A stretch of 64,000 bases of DNA from positions 1-64,000 of the forward strand of contig SHUV01000002.1 of assembly GCA_009694515.1 (NCBI GenBank). Reading direction: 5' to 3'. A model generated the notes under the pieces. The model was not told where the DNA came from. It worked only from the letters and a program-made list of their open reading frames with translations, and made no database searches. A program made the translations under genes and the position numbers. Source of the stretch: Candidatus Planktophila sp. (GTDB lineage: Bacteria; Actinomycetota; Actinomycetes; Nanopelagicales; Nanopelagicaceae). Below, in pieces: positions 1-8,065 of this stretch. Numbering within the stretch: position 1 is the stretch's first letter; each line of letters starts with the position of its first letter.

Positions 1-475
1 ACTTCGTTGCGCAATATCCCGACCACTCCGGATATCCCTTTGTGCCACCAGCAGAAACAACTGCGATGACATCTCCGGCGCCTTGCTTGAGCATGGTGGG
101 CAGCACAGCTTTGACAATGTGCGCTGTTCCTAGGTAGTTCGTCTGCATCATCTTTGCCCAGTCTGCCGGGTTTGACTCCACAACTGAGCCAATAATTCCC
201 ATGCCGGCATTAGGAACAAGCACATCAACGGAGCCAAACTCTTGCACTACTTTTTCAACAGCCGTAACACAATCACTCCAGGATGAAACATCGCCGACTA
301 CTGCCAGGGCTTGGGTACCAGAAATATCAGTGATCTCTTTCGCAGCTGACTGAATTCTTGATTTATCTCGCCCAACAATGGCAGTTCTGAAACCTTCTTC
401 TGCTAAGCGAAGTGCTATCCCAAAACCAATGCCTCGTGATGCACCAGTAACCAGGGCAGTTCTAGCTTCTGTCAT
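1..475 (-). CDS. Short-chain dehydrogenase/reductase, partial (C-terminus off the left edge)
   Basis: This minus-strand frame is not in the ORF track because it runs off the window. It starts at ATG 475 and reads MTEARTALVTGASRGIGFG, the SDR glycine-rich NAD(P)-binding motif TGxxxGIG. A VPNAGMG stretch (the NAG motif) and a YCATK segment (catalytic Tyr-x-x-x-Lys) follow near the left edge. The family uses NAD(P) to oxidise or reduce sugars, alcohols or ketones. It lies one base after the stop of another SDR, in the same direction as a sugar ABC transporter, so a role in sugar or polyol oxidation is inferred. The exact substrate cannot be read from sequence. Confidence 0.88.
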   Translation of the reverse strand, partial: MTEARTALVTGASRGIGFGIALRLAEEGFRTAIVGRDKSRIQSAAKEITDISGTQALAVVGDVSSWSDCVTAVEKVVQEFGSVDVLVPNAGMGIIGSVVESNPADWAKMMQTNYLGTAHIVKAVLPTMLKQGAGDVIAVVSAGGTKGYPEWSGYCATK

Positions 476-476
476 G

Positions 477-1283
477 CTAACTCCAAGGTCTGGCGTCTAC
501 CGGATCTTCCCAGCTTGGAATTGGCGCTTGAAGTGGTTGATCAATCCAGCAGAATCTGCCATTGACTGAATCACTTTCAGCACTTACTAACTTAAGTACA
601 AGCTCCATCGCCTTCTTCGGATCATCCCCGCCGGTCTGATCTACCCAGTCAACCCAGGCTTTGTAATCCTTACCAACTGCGCCAAGCGCCTCTGCCTTTG
701 CCTTGATATCGCCCCACATATCACTTCGAACATCACCTGGATGAATCACATTTGCAGTGACACCTGAGCCAGCAACTTCAGCCGCAAGATGTCTGGTGAG
801 TTGATTCAGCGCCACCTTAGAAGTTCCGTAAGCGCTGTTCAGTGGCCCTGGTGGATGTAAGGATGCAGCAGAAGTTAAATTGATAATTCTGCCCCACTTG
901 CCTTTAAGCATTCCGGGTAGGAATGAACGAGCGGTGTAATAGGGCGCGATGGCATCGATAATGATGGTGCGCACCCATTCGGTGGGATCGGTATTTTGAA
1001 TGAGATCTATGGGCCCAAAAACACCGGCTGCATTTACCAGAATCTGCACAGCGCCATGCTCTTTCGAAACCTGCTTTTCGAGCTTTTCGACAAAGGCATT
1101 ATCGCTGACATCTCCGGTAATACTTGTGATCATTGTTTTTTGAGTTGCCGAGAGCCCACTTGCATCAAGTGCTGAACGTGAGACTGCGATGACCTGGTGG
1201 CCTTGATCTGCCAGACCTAATGTGATCTGACGTCCAATTCCACGACTAGCACCCGTTACGAGCACAAGTTTCTGAGCAGACAT
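477..1283 (-). CDS. Short-chain dehydrogenase/reductase (SDR)
   Basis: This 268-residue protein is a full-length classical SDR. It has TGASRGIGRQ near residue 11, VNAAGVF (NAG motif) near 85, and SAYGTSK, the catalytic Tyr-x-x-x-Lys, near 150. It is an NAD(P)-dependent oxidoreductase, probably cytosolic. It is followed after one base by a second SDR and preceded by a rhamnose-mutarotase-like gene, six bases away. Two tandem SDRs downstream of a sugar transporter fit a non-phosphorylative sugar pathway, in which one SDR oxidises the sugar and the other a later intermediate. That assignment is inference. The ribosome site is weak (AAGAAAG), so translational coupling is likely. Confidence 0.85.
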   Translation of the reverse strand: MSAQKLVLVTGASRGIGRQITLGLADQGHQVIAVSRSALDASGLSATQKTMITSITGDVSDNAFVEKLEKQVSKEHGAVQILVNAAGVFGPIDLIQNTDPTEWVRTIIIDAIAPYYTARSFLPGMLKGKWGRIINLTSAASLHPPGPLNSAYGTSKVALNQLTRHLAAEVAGSGVTANVIHPGDVRSDMWGDIKAKAEALGAVGKDYKAWVDWVDQTGGDDPKKAMELVLKLVSAESDSVNGRFCWIDQPLQAPIPSWEDPVDARPWS

Positions 1284-1288
1284 CTTTC

Positions 1289-1612
1289 TTATTTACCGGC
1301 ATTAGTTTGGAGATGGAAGACTTCGCGAAGCTCTGTTGAATTAACAATTCCATCTGAGTTGAACTCCATGAGTGGATTCATCAATACCGCCCAGCGATCG
1401 TGAACCTCGGAATGCCATAGCCGATCCCATGCCTCAACATCAGTAATCACTGAATACAGTACTAGTACTGGATCGTTCTCAAAAATAGTCATATCTGCAA
1501 TACCGGACTTTTCTAGTTCGGCAATCATCTCTGCCCAAATCGCATCGTGGTGCATCTTGTATGTCGCCAAGCTGCCTGGCTTTAAACGCATAGTGAAGGC
1601 TCTTCTTACCAT
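1289..1612 (-). CDS. rhaM: L-rhamnose mutarotase family protein
   Basis: This 107-residue protein matches the size and pattern of the RhaM (DUF718) family. It begins MVRRAFTMRLKPGS, has an AIWAEM histidine/tryptophan region, and carries the VEAWDRLW and VHDRWAVLMNPLM segments. These cytosolic enzymes interconvert alpha and beta anomers of L-rhamnose, and some members act on other 6-deoxysugars. A GAGG motif lies five bases before the ATG. It sits between the transporter ATPase gene and two SDR genes in one apparent operon, which supports a 6-deoxyhexose substrate. The real sugar could be L-fucose or another sugar. Confidence 0.8.
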   Translation of the reverse strand: MVRRAFTMRLKPGSLATYKMHHDAIWAEMIAELEKSGIADMTIFENDPVLVLYSVITDVEAWDRLWHSEVHDRWAVLMNPLMEFNSDGIVNSTELREVFHLQTNAGK

Positions 1613-1651
1613 TTCTTCCTCTTTCTCTCTTCAATCGGTCTTATGGGTGAA

Positions 1652-3157
1652 CTATTCGTTTATTAACTTGATGAGCTCGCCATCATCAACGCCGATGACC
1701 TCACGTGTACTGACACCATCTTTGACTACGACTATGCGATCACACAAGGTAGTTAACTCAGAGATCTCTGTTGACCTAAACAAAATGCCCTTGCCTTCGG
1801 CAGCAATTTCGCGAACGAGCCGGAAAAGCTCGACCTTGGCACCTATGTCAACACCCCGCGTTGGGTCATCGAGCAGGACAAGTCCTGGACTAATTTCTAG
1901 CCACTTGCCGATAACTACCTTCTGTTGGTTACCACCAGATAGATTTCCCACCCGCACTTGAACACTTTCCGTCTTTATTGCGAACTTATCAACTATCTTC
2001 ATCGCAGCCGCTGCTAACCCTTTATAAGAGATTAATACCGTTCCCTTTTTATATCCTCCCACAGAAATATGAGATAAATTATCTGAAACTGTTCGCTCCA
2101 GCATCAGCCCTACCCGTTTGCGATCTGCAGGAATGAGGGCAACACCATCGCGAACTGAATTCTGGGGACTTAAATGGGTCTTTTCAACGCCTTGCACAGT
2201 GACCGTGCCAGCCACCTTTGGGCGCGCTCCAAAGAGAGTCTCAAGTAGTTCATCGGCGCCAGAACCAATGAGCCCGGCAACACCAACAATTTCACCTGCT
2301 GCAACGTTTAGCGAAATGTCTAGGACCTGCTTACCATTACTGAGGTTCTTCACTTCCAAGACTTTTTCCGCACTTGCATATAAATCGGCACTGCCCGTTT
2401 TCTTGGCAATGGAGGAAGCGGCTTTTTCTCCCACAATTCCGCCAATGACGGTAGGAATGTCGAGCTCCGTGGTGGGTTTTGAAAATACAAGAGAGCCGTT
2501 GCGCATCACAGTGATGTGATCTGCTACTGCAAAAACCTCATCTAATCTATGTGAGACATAAAGCACTGTCGTTCCCTGCGCAGGCAAAGCTTTCACCAGG
2601 TCAAGTAGTCGCTTACTTTCACGGGCATTGAGGGCAGAGGTGGGTTCATCCAAAATGAGAAGTTTAGGTTTTTCAATGAGCACACGGGCAAGTTCAATGA
2701 GTTGTTGGTCTGAAAGTGGCACTTCCCCAACAATTCGATCCAGAGGAACATCAAGTCCAATTGACTTAAAGACCGGTAGCGCAATTTGCGCCATCTTCTT
2801 TCTGGCAATAAATGGGCCGATGCGCATTTCACGATCTGGAAAAAGATTTGTTAACACATCGCGATGTTGGAATAATCGCAGCTCTTGATACATGATTCCG
2901 ATGCCGAGCTTTGACGCTGATTGCACGGTAAAGGAGGAGAACTTCTCCCCCATCACCTCAATACTGCCCTCATCAGGGGTAACTCCACCCGAGAGGATCT
3001 TCATAAAAGTTGATTTGCCGGCCCCATTTTCACCAACAATGGCATGCACCTTATTTGCTGCGAGATCTAGATCTAGTCCGTTCAGGGCCTTTACTCCGCC
3101 GTAGCGCTTGGACAGGCCACGAACGGAGATCACGTTATGAACGCTTTGAGTATTCAA
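1652..3157 (-). CDS. Sugar ABC transporter ATP-binding protein (RbsA/MglA type)
   Basis: This is a double-domain importer ATPase of 501 residues, the usual length for the RbsA/XylG/MglA class. The first domain has Walker A GENGAGKST at residues 42-50 and a Walker B LLILDEPTSA. The second has the degenerate P-loop GLIGSGADE usual in this class and an intact LSGGNQQK signature near 405. It should power uptake by the permease and binding protein encoded just upstream in the operon. The start is TTG: GGAGG lies seven bases before it, and no ATG lies nearby in frame. The product is a peripheral protein on the inner face of the membrane. Confidence 0.93.
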   Translation of the reverse strand: MNTQSVHNVISVRGLSKRYGGVKALNGLDLDLAANKVHAIVGENGAGKSTFMKILSGGVTPDEGSIEVMGEKFSSFTVQSASKLGIGIMYQELRLFQHRDVLTNLFPDREMRIGPFIARKKMAQIALPVFKSIGLDVPLDRIVGEVPLSDQQLIELARVLIEKPKLLILDEPTSALNARESKRLLDLVKALPAQGTTVLYVSHRLDEVFAVADHITVMRNGSLVFSKPTTELDIPTVIGGIVGEKAASSIAKKTGSADLYASAEKVLEVKNLSNGKQVLDISLNVAAGEIVGVAGLIGSGADELLETLFGARPKVAGTVTVQGVEKTHLSPQNSVRDGVALIPADRKRVGLMLERTVSDNLSHISVGGYKKGTVLISYKGLAAAAMKIVDKFAIKTESVQVRVGNLSGGNQQKVVIGKWLEISPGLVLLDDPTRGVDIGAKVELFRLVREIAAEGKGILFRSTEISELTTLCDRIVVVKDGVSTREVIGVDDGELIKLINE

Positions 3158-3199
3158 TGTGTGACCTCCGTTCGTAGTTTTGTCCCGGTTACTTATTAA

Positions 3200-4297
3200 T
3201 TAAGCAGATTCATCTGCGATTGGCTTAAGGTTCTTCTGCCAATCCTTGATGTAACCCTTAACTATTGGGTCGTAGTACTTACGAGTCACAGCCTTTGAAG
3301 CTGACATTTTCTGCAGCGCTTTGAAGGTAAGTGGTGCTGAACCGAATGGCTCAATGACCTTAGTTGCAGTAACAATTTCTGTTCCTGAGTCCAAGAAGCC
3401 AGGCTTGTTGATCTTGATCTTGTTACGGATGCTATCTACTAGCACCTGAACAGGAAGATATCCCTGAACGAATGGAGTCTGTCCCAAGCTGATGTGAGCA
3501 GTTCCATTTGCTAGAGCTTCGAGGTTTCCGATTGTGAGGTCATAGCCGCCGCCGATTGCACTTGATGATTTTGCAGCTGCATTTACTTTGCCGATGCTTT
3601 CAACATCGGGAGCACAGAGACCGACCATTGCAAGTGCCTTTGGATTCGCAGCAAGAAGGCCTTGCCATGCAGCGAAGTTAGCTGCTGAGTCAACCTTGAC
3701 ATCTGATGGTCCAATAATCTTGACTCCAGAAGCCTTAGCAAGACTTTCTAGCACACCCCTCTGGCGATTTTCCAACACTGGGAATCCTGGATAGCAATTT
3801 CCAACGATGACATCACCCTTTGCGGTAGTTCCACCGATCTTCTCCAAAACCATCTTTCCAAGAAGACGTCCGGATTCAACAGACTTTTCACCAACATATG
3901 GTCCGTTAACTCCCTCGCCAAGTCCGTTGAACATGACGATAGGTGTTCCGGCCTTAATGATTGTGTTCAGTCCCTTAACCATGGAAGCAGCAGGAACAGA
4001 AGTTGCAATTCCATCAACACCAGATGCGGCTAGGTTTTGCACCGCAGTGAGTTGCGCATCGCCTTCAGCACCAGCTGGGCCAGTTACTAAGAGTTTTACA
4101 TTGAGATCTCTAGCAGCCATTTGGGCTGCCTCGACAATTTGTTGAATAAATGGATTACCGATTACGTGTACTACGAAACCGATGGTCAGTCTCTTCTGCG
4201 CAGCCTGCGCAGGAGTGGCTACTGCGCTAGCAGAAAAAACCAACGCTGTAACAACTGCTATTGCACTAAAACGTGAATGACGGCTCTTGATTGTCAT
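3200..4297 (-). CDS. Sugar ABC transporter substrate-binding protein
   Basis: This 365-residue protein has a signal peptide (basic MTIKSRHSRFS, then a hydrophobic run ending at TPAQAAQK, with likely cleavage near residue 32). The body is the periplasmic-binding-protein-like type I fold of the ribose/rhamnose/autoinducer-2 group (RLTIGFVVHVIGNPFI start, ASGVDGIATSVP, GGYDLT). It should be exported and bind a sugar for the neighbouring permease. No lipobox cysteine is visible, unusual for a Gram-positive binding protein, so it may be held by another means or released. GGAGAGG precedes the ATG. Confidence 0.92.
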   Translation of the reverse strand: MTIKSRHSRFSAIAVVTALVFSASAVATPAQAAQKRLTIGFVVHVIGNPFIQQIVEAAQMAARDLNVKLLVTGPAGAEGDAQLTAVQNLAASGVDGIATSVPAASMVKGLNTIIKAGTPIVMFNGLGEGVNGPYVGEKSVESGRLLGKMVLEKIGGTTAKGDVIVGNCYPGFPVLENRQRGVLESLAKASGVKIIGPSDVKVDSAANFAAWQGLLAANPKALAMVGLCAPDVESIGKVNAAAKSSSAIGGGYDLTIGNLEALANGTAHISLGQTPFVQGYLPVQVLVDSIRNKIKINKPGFLDSGTEIVTATKVIEPFGSAPLTFKALQKMSASKAVTRKYYDPIVKGYIKDWQKNLKPIADESA

Positions 4298-4359
4298 CTT
4301 TTCCCTCTCCTTCTTTTCTATTCAAGCAATGCTCCCGATGAGCAAGGTTGAAACCTGGT

Positions 4360-5340
4360 TTAGCTGGCTCGATTTTTTCGAACTCGAACAATTTGATCTA
4401 CACCGATAGCAAAAATAATGACGAGGCCGGTTACCAGGGTGCTCCACACGGCATCGATACCCAAGAAGACAATGCCTACTCCGATAACCCCCACAATCAG
4501 TGCACCGATTAATGAGCCCCAGACTGTTCCGGCTCCACCTGAAAGTGGAGTTCCACCAATGATTGCTGCTGCCACAACTGGCAGAAGCAAGTTAGCTCCC
4601 GTACTTGGATCAACTGCTCCTCTAAAACCAAGGAAGAGAATTCCACCAATGCCAGAAACAACGCCCATAAGCGTGCAGGTGAGAATCTTGATTTTCTTAG
4701 TTGGTATGCCAGCTAGACGTGCCGCTTCTGGATTACTACCGATTGCTAGAATTCGATATCCGAAACGAGTTTTATGCAAAGTCAAATGTAGTACTAAAAA
4801 TGCAAATACCACAAAAATCAAAATGAAAGGTACTGGTGTTTCGATATCGCCACCAAGGACTCTAAAGAAAATATTTTCAGTAAGTTTCTTTTCCGTTGGA
4901 ACTACAGAACCTGACTTATTTGAGATTAGCGAAAGACCCTGAAATATTGAAGCTGTGCCTAAGGTGACAATGATTAGGGGAAGTCTCATCACAACTGTGA
5001 GCACACCGTTGATTGCTCCCATAAAACCACCAGCGCCAATTCCTAAAATGATTGCAATCCAGACCGGAACTCCAGCAATCATGGAAAGACCTGCAACCAC
5101 AGCAGAAAGATTAAGGATCCAACCGAATGAGAGATCAATTTCTCCCATTGAAAGTAAATAGACAATGCACCCGGCAAGAAGTGCTGAGATGGAATAGCTT
5201 GCTGCGAGATTAAGAAGGTTTTCAGGCTTTAGAAATGTTGGACGCAGTGCCCCCACGATGCCCACCAGAACAAGGAGGGCAAAAATAACGCTCGCCTCTT
5301 CTGGCAATTTGACTCGACGAGATTTAGCCCCTGCGGACAT
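4360..5340 (-). CDS. Sugar ABC transporter permease (RbsC family)
   Basis: This hydrophobic 326-residue protein has about eight to ten membrane segments. It carries the family landmarks GFMGAINGVLTVVMRLPLIIVTLGT and IGSNPEAARLAGIPTKKIK, the cytoplasmic loop that contacts the ATPase. It is the first gene of a transporter operon (permease, binding protein, ATPase). Rhamnose and AI-2 systems usually have two different permeases, whereas ribose-type systems have one that pairs with itself. Only one is present here, so it probably works as a homodimer. A consensus-like promoter lies about 55 bases upstream. Confidence 0.93.
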   Translation of the reverse strand: MSAGAKSRRVKLPEEASVIFALLVLVGIVGALRPTFLKPENLLNLAASYSISALLAGCIVYLLSMGEIDLSFGWILNLSAVVAGLSMIAGVPVWIAIILGIGAGGFMGAINGVLTVVMRLPLIIVTLGTASIFQGLSLISNKSGSVVPTEKKLTENIFFRVLGGDIETPVPFILIFVVFAFLVLHLTLHKTRFGYRILAIGSNPEAARLAGIPTKKIKILTCTLMGVVSGIGGILFLGFRGAVDPSTGANLLLPVVAAAIIGGTPLSGGAGTVWGSLIGALIVGVIGVGIVFLGIDAVWSTLVTGLVIIFAIGVDQIVRVRKNRAS

Positions 5341-5397
5341 ACCTGCTCACCCTCTCTGATGAACGCACCCGTGGAATCCTTTCCAGGGCAATATTGG

Positions 5398-5427
5398 TAT
5401 AAAACCCCCACTACGCCTGAAAGTCAA
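5398..5427 (-). promoter_or_regulatory. Promoter of the sugar ABC operon
   Basis: On the minus strand TTGACT (5427-5422) and TTTATA (5403-5398) are separated by 18 bases, a good housekeeping-sigma promoter. It predicts a start near 5391 and a leader of about 50 bases with an AG-rich ribosome site before the permease ATG. The three inverted repeats at 5463-5519 lie upstream of it. Confidence 0.6.
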
Positions 5428-5462
5428 TAGGTTTCTGGCAAGTGTCGGGTGGATTCCCCTAG

Positions 5463-5481
5463 CCAGGAGAAACTTTCCTGG
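5463..5481. promoter_or_regulatory. Inverted repeat CCAGGA-N7-TCCTGG upstream of the sugar operon
   Basis: This is a perfect 6-7-6 inverted repeat in the gap between deoC and the permease gene. It could be a regulator site or a weak hairpin at the end of the deoC transcript. No T-run follows on the minus strand, so it is not a normal intrinsic terminator. Confidence 0.4.
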
Positions 5482-5493
5482 TCTGTATCTCTG

Positions 5494-5503
5494 CAACCGG
5501 TTG
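5494..5503. promoter_or_regulatory. LacI-family-type operator (CAACCGGTTG)
   Basis: This perfect 10-base palindrome is centred on CG, the layout of LacI-family sugar-repressor operators (core AACCGGTT). It lies about 65 bases upstream of the -35 element of the transporter operon. No LacI-family gene lies in the window, so the regulator would be encoded elsewhere. Confidence 0.5.
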
Positions 5504-5504
5504 A

Positions 5505-5519
5505 GTAACGCACCGTTAC
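5505..5519. promoter_or_regulatory. Inverted repeat GTAACG-CAC-CGTTAC
   Basis: This perfect 6-3-6 inverted repeat begins two bases after the AACCGGTT palindrome. The close packing of two palindromes suggests two operator half-turns or two regulators acting on the sugar genes. The function is inferred from symmetry and position only. Confidence 0.4.
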
Positions 5520-5544
5520 GTTGCACCTTCCTATCGGTTACCTC

Positions 5545-6249
5545 TCAGTAACTCTTTGTCTCCGCGCTGCTCGTATCAGAAATTATCTCGATTCCGGCGC
5601 TGGTTCCAAGTAAAGATGCACCGGCGGCAATTAACTCGCGAGCTTGGGCTAAATGCTTAATTGATCCAGAGGCTTTAACGAGAACTCCGTCCTTGGCACG
5701 CTCGACTAAATATCGCACACTCGCAGCGTTAGCTGTCTCTATCTGACCACTACTCGCATTCTTTAAATATGCCACACCAGCCTCCATTGAGAGTTGCACT
5801 GCCAACTCCTTCTCTTCTGCGCTAAGCAGTGGAAGTTCCAACATCACCTTGATCGGAACGCCAGATGCGCGCACCACACCTGCGATATCTTCCCGAAACT
5901 CGTCATACATCCCAGATTTAAGCCAGCCGATTTGAACACCAATATCAATTTGGGTGGCACCTAATCTGACAAGTTCTGCTGCCTCGGCAGCTTTGCCCGC
6001 GCTAGTCATCACTCCTACGGTGGGAAAATCTAAAGCTGAGGCAACTTCAATTCCCGTTCCTTTCAGAATTGATGCGGTCAGTGCAACCCATGATCCCGGC
6101 ACCATTGCAGCGCTAAAGCCATATTTAATGGCATCTTCCACATGTGCAATCATTTCTTGCCGAGTTGAGCCCACTTCTATCTTGGTATGTTGAATATACG
6201 GAGCAAGTTGGGCTGGGGTTAAAGTGGTGGCATCTACTGTGCTAGACAT
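5545..6249 (-). CDS. deoC: Deoxyribose-phosphate aldolase family protein (DeoC-like)
   Basis: This 234-residue TIM-barrel class I aldolase should cleave 2-deoxyribose 5-phosphate to glyceraldehyde 3-phosphate and acetaldehyde. Two expected lysines are present: K163 in YLKNASSG (the Schiff-base position) and K192 in VLVKASGSIK. The strand usually read as MVINIG with an Asn appears here as IGVQIG, so Gln replaces Asn and the substrate may differ. It overlaps the upstream ribokinase gene by 16 bases, so the two are co-translated. The pair fits a kinase-then-aldolase route for deoxyribose or a related pentose. Confidence 0.85.
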   Translation of the reverse strand: MSSTVDATTLTPAQLAPYIQHTKIEVGSTRQEMIAHVEDAIKYGFSAAMVPGSWVALTASILKGTGIEVASALDFPTVGVMTSAGKAAEAAELVRLGATQIDIGVQIGWLKSGMYDEFREDIAGVVRASGVPIKVMLELPLLSAEEKELAVQLSMEAGVAYLKNASSGQIETANAASVRYLVERAKDGVLVKASGSIKHLAQARELIAAGASLLGTSAGIEIISDTSSAETKSY

Positions 6250-7145
6250 TTTTCAATCTCTTCTCTTGTGGGTAGGGAATCGATTACCCCTGCAATTCCA
6301 ACAGAATGTGAACCTGAAGCGGTTGCAAATTTCACACACTCATGAAAATCACGCCCTTCAGATATAGCAACAGCTAAGGCAGAGGTGAAACTATCTCCAG
6401 CACCAGTTGTATCAACTACTTTTATCGCCTTAATTGCCGGGACGGCATACACATCGCTGCCATCATCTACGAGCGAGCCTTCCGAGCCTAGAGTCATCAC
6501 TATCTTGGCACTGGTCTTTAGCCGCATCTGGGCAATGAGTTCTTTAGGTAAGAGTCCATGCTCGCCCGGGATCCCAAGTAAAACAGGGGCCTCGGTTCGG
6601 TTGGGTGTGATGACATCAAACATCGACCATGCCTCTGGCGGTAATTTCACGGCCGGAGCTGGATTAAGAACTATTAAACGGCCTTCTTGCCGCCCAATCT
6701 TTAGCGAAGCCAAGACTGCGGGCAAGGCAAGTTCCATAGAGACTACAAGCACATCAGCGTGTGCGATATGTGAACGGAAATTTTCCACATGAGCTGGCGT
6801 TAATTCATCCAGGGCCCCAGCTGCGACCAGGATTCTATTTTCACCATCGGATTCGACCAAGATAAATCCCACCATTGTGTGGTCCTTGCCGGTGACAACA
6901 CATGAATCATCGACACCCTCAACTTTCCATAGTGCTCGTGCGCCTTGTCCGAAATCATCAGGGCCAATAGCGGTAAGAAAACTTACTTCGGCGCCAAGTC
7001 GCGCGGCACCTATTGCTTGATTAGATCCTTTACCACCTGGTCCGGCATCAAATACTCCACCCATGAGAGTTTCACCAGCCTGCGGAAGTTGCGGGATCCG
7101 CATCGTCATTCCAACGCCGTAACTTCCAACAACAGCAATTTTCAT
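6234..7145 (-). CDS. rbsK: Ribokinase family (PfkB) sugar kinase
   Basis: This 303-residue cytosolic PfkB-family kinase starts MKIAVVGSYGVGMTMRIPQ. It has the GGKGSNQAIGAARLGA signature near residue 37 and the DTTGAGDSFTSA catalytic signature near 250, whose Asp is the base. Members phosphorylate ribose, deoxyribose or related sugars at O-5. AGGAG lies four bases before the ATG. The overlap with deoC suggests it may act as a deoxyribokinase, with deoC cleaving the product. The ABC transporter just downstream could supply the sugar. A symmetric element at 7224-7242 sits in its upstream region. Confidence 0.88.
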   Translation of the reverse strand: MKIAVVGSYGVGMTMRIPQLPQAGETLMGGVFDAGPGGKGSNQAIGAARLGAEVSFLTAIGPDDFGQGARALWKVEGVDDSCVVTGKDHTMVGFILVESDGENRILVAAGALDELTPAHVENFRSHIAHADVLVVSMELALPAVLASLKIGRQEGRLIVLNPAPAVKLPPEAWSMFDVITPNRTEAPVLLGIPGEHGLLPKELIAQMRLKTSAKIVMTLGSEGSLVDDGSDVYAVPAIKAIKVVDTTGAGDSFTSALAVAISEGRDFHECVKFATASGSHSVGIAGVIDSLPTREEIEKCLAQ

Positions 7146-7223
7146 TTGACTCCTAAATTTGCCGCGAACATCTTGGCAAAAGTACTGTGTTATGAGCCAA
7201 TGTCAATATCCAAGGTGAGATTT

Positions 7224-7242
7224 GATGAGAACTTATCTCATC
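7224..7242. promoter_or_regulatory. Inverted repeat GATGAGA-N5-TCTCATC upstream of rbsK
   Basis: This perfect 7-5-7 inverted repeat lies in the roughly 100-base gap upstream of the rbsK-deoC unit and just after the stop of the TRIC-family gene. No T-run follows on the minus strand, so a repressor site is more likely than a terminator. Confidence 0.4.
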
Positions 7243-7244
7243 TG

Positions 7245-7844
7245 CTACTTGCTGAACTTAGGCAGGTGCAGATCGAATTGGATTGAGATGACGCGGGTAA
7301 GCATCACTACTACTCCCCCAATGATTGCCGCCAGATTATCTGCAACGCTGAGCTGGTGAAGTGCGACAAAGGTAATCGCACCCATTAGCGCTGATGTGCC
7401 AATTGTTTCGCGGTGAAGTAAGACCGGCTCTAGCTGACAGAGAATGTCTCGTAATAGCCCGCCTGTCACAGCTGTAATGACTCCCAAAAGAATGGCTGCA
7501 TACCAGGCAACGTTTTCTTCAAAGGCCAACTGTGTTCCAGAAAGTGTCGCCACAGCAAGGCCAAAGGTGTCCATAATTAGTAGCGTCTTACCAACATGTG
7601 TGACACGCCTAAAGACCAGGGTAAGAACTACAGCAGCAATAATGCTGATAACAATCCAGCCATCTGTGATCCAGATCGGAGTCAGGCCAAGAAATACATT
7701 TCGAAGGGTGCCGCCTGAGACCGATGCTATTGCTGCAATAAATGCGATGCCACCGTAATCAAGGCCTTTATCTGCAGCCACCCGGGCACCAACAAGTGCG
7801 AAGACAAAGGTGGAGAGCAGGTCCAAGATATGTAGCAGGGTCAT
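7245..7844 (-). CDS. TRIC/UPF0126 family membrane channel protein
   Basis: This 199-residue protein has six to seven membrane segments. It shows the internal duplication of the UPF0126 (YicG/YadS) family: GGIAFIAAIASVSGGTLRNV in the first half and GVITAVTGGLLRDI in the second. Prokaryotic members are trimeric cation channels related to eukaryotic TRIC. Some were earlier linked to glycine uptake. The N-terminus retains the short LSTFVFALVGA helix. The start follows TAGACT by six bases with no Shine-Dalgarno, so the mRNA is probably leaderless. It has no functional link to the sugar genes that I can see. Confidence 0.85.
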   Translation of the reverse strand: MTLLHILDLLSTFVFALVGARVAADKGLDYGGIAFIAAIASVSGGTLRNVFLGLTPIWITDGWIVISIIAAVVLTLVFRRVTHVGKTLLIMDTFGLAVATLSGTQLAFEENVAWYAAILLGVITAVTGGLLRDILCQLEPVLLHRETIGTSALMGAITFVALHQLSVADNLAAIIGGVVVMLTRVISIQFDLHLPKFSK

Positions 7845-7850
7845 GGGCAG

Positions 7851-7856
7851 AGTCTA
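7851..7856 (-). promoter_or_regulatory. -10 element of the TRIC-family gene (leaderless)
   Basis: TAGACT on the minus strand ends six bases before ATG 7844. The predicted transcript starts at the start codon itself. Confidence 0.55.
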
Positions 7857-8052
7857 GAGAAGGGCAGGCGAAGGAACGGGAACCTTTAACTGTGGATAAG
7901 CCAATTACCCTGATCCACTGCCTTGAAATCTAAAGTTTTACTGGCACGGCCTAAGAGTAAGCAACCGAGCAAGTAGTATGCACAAAACCGCAAATACATT
8001 TCATTTACATCACATTTGTGCTCTTTTCAACAATTACCTCATTCTCCCTCCG
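7857..8052. other. Divergent intergenic region
   Basis: About 195 bases lie between the divergent TRIC-family and glycosidase genes. An inverted repeat GCACAAA / TTTGTGC with a long spacer lies near 7980-8021, just upstream of the glycosidase promoter. It may be a regulator site. I see no gene or structured RNA here. Confidence 0.4.
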
Positions 8053-8058
8053 TAGAGT
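8053..8058 (+). promoter_or_regulatory. -10 element of the glycosidase gene (leaderless)
   Basis: TAGAGT ends seven bases before ATG 8066 with no ribosome-binding site between. This supports ATG 8066 over the earlier start in the ORF track. Confidence 0.55.
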
Positions 8059-8065
8059 ACGACCC

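Noticed and set aside
4418-4942. 174-residue plus-strand ORF rich in Pro/Thr/Ile
   Set aside because: It is antisense to the sugar permease. The composition mirrors the reverse of membrane helices and no family pattern is present.
5463-5481. Terminator of deoC
   Set aside because: The stem is good but no U-run follows on the minus strand. A regulatory role is as likely.
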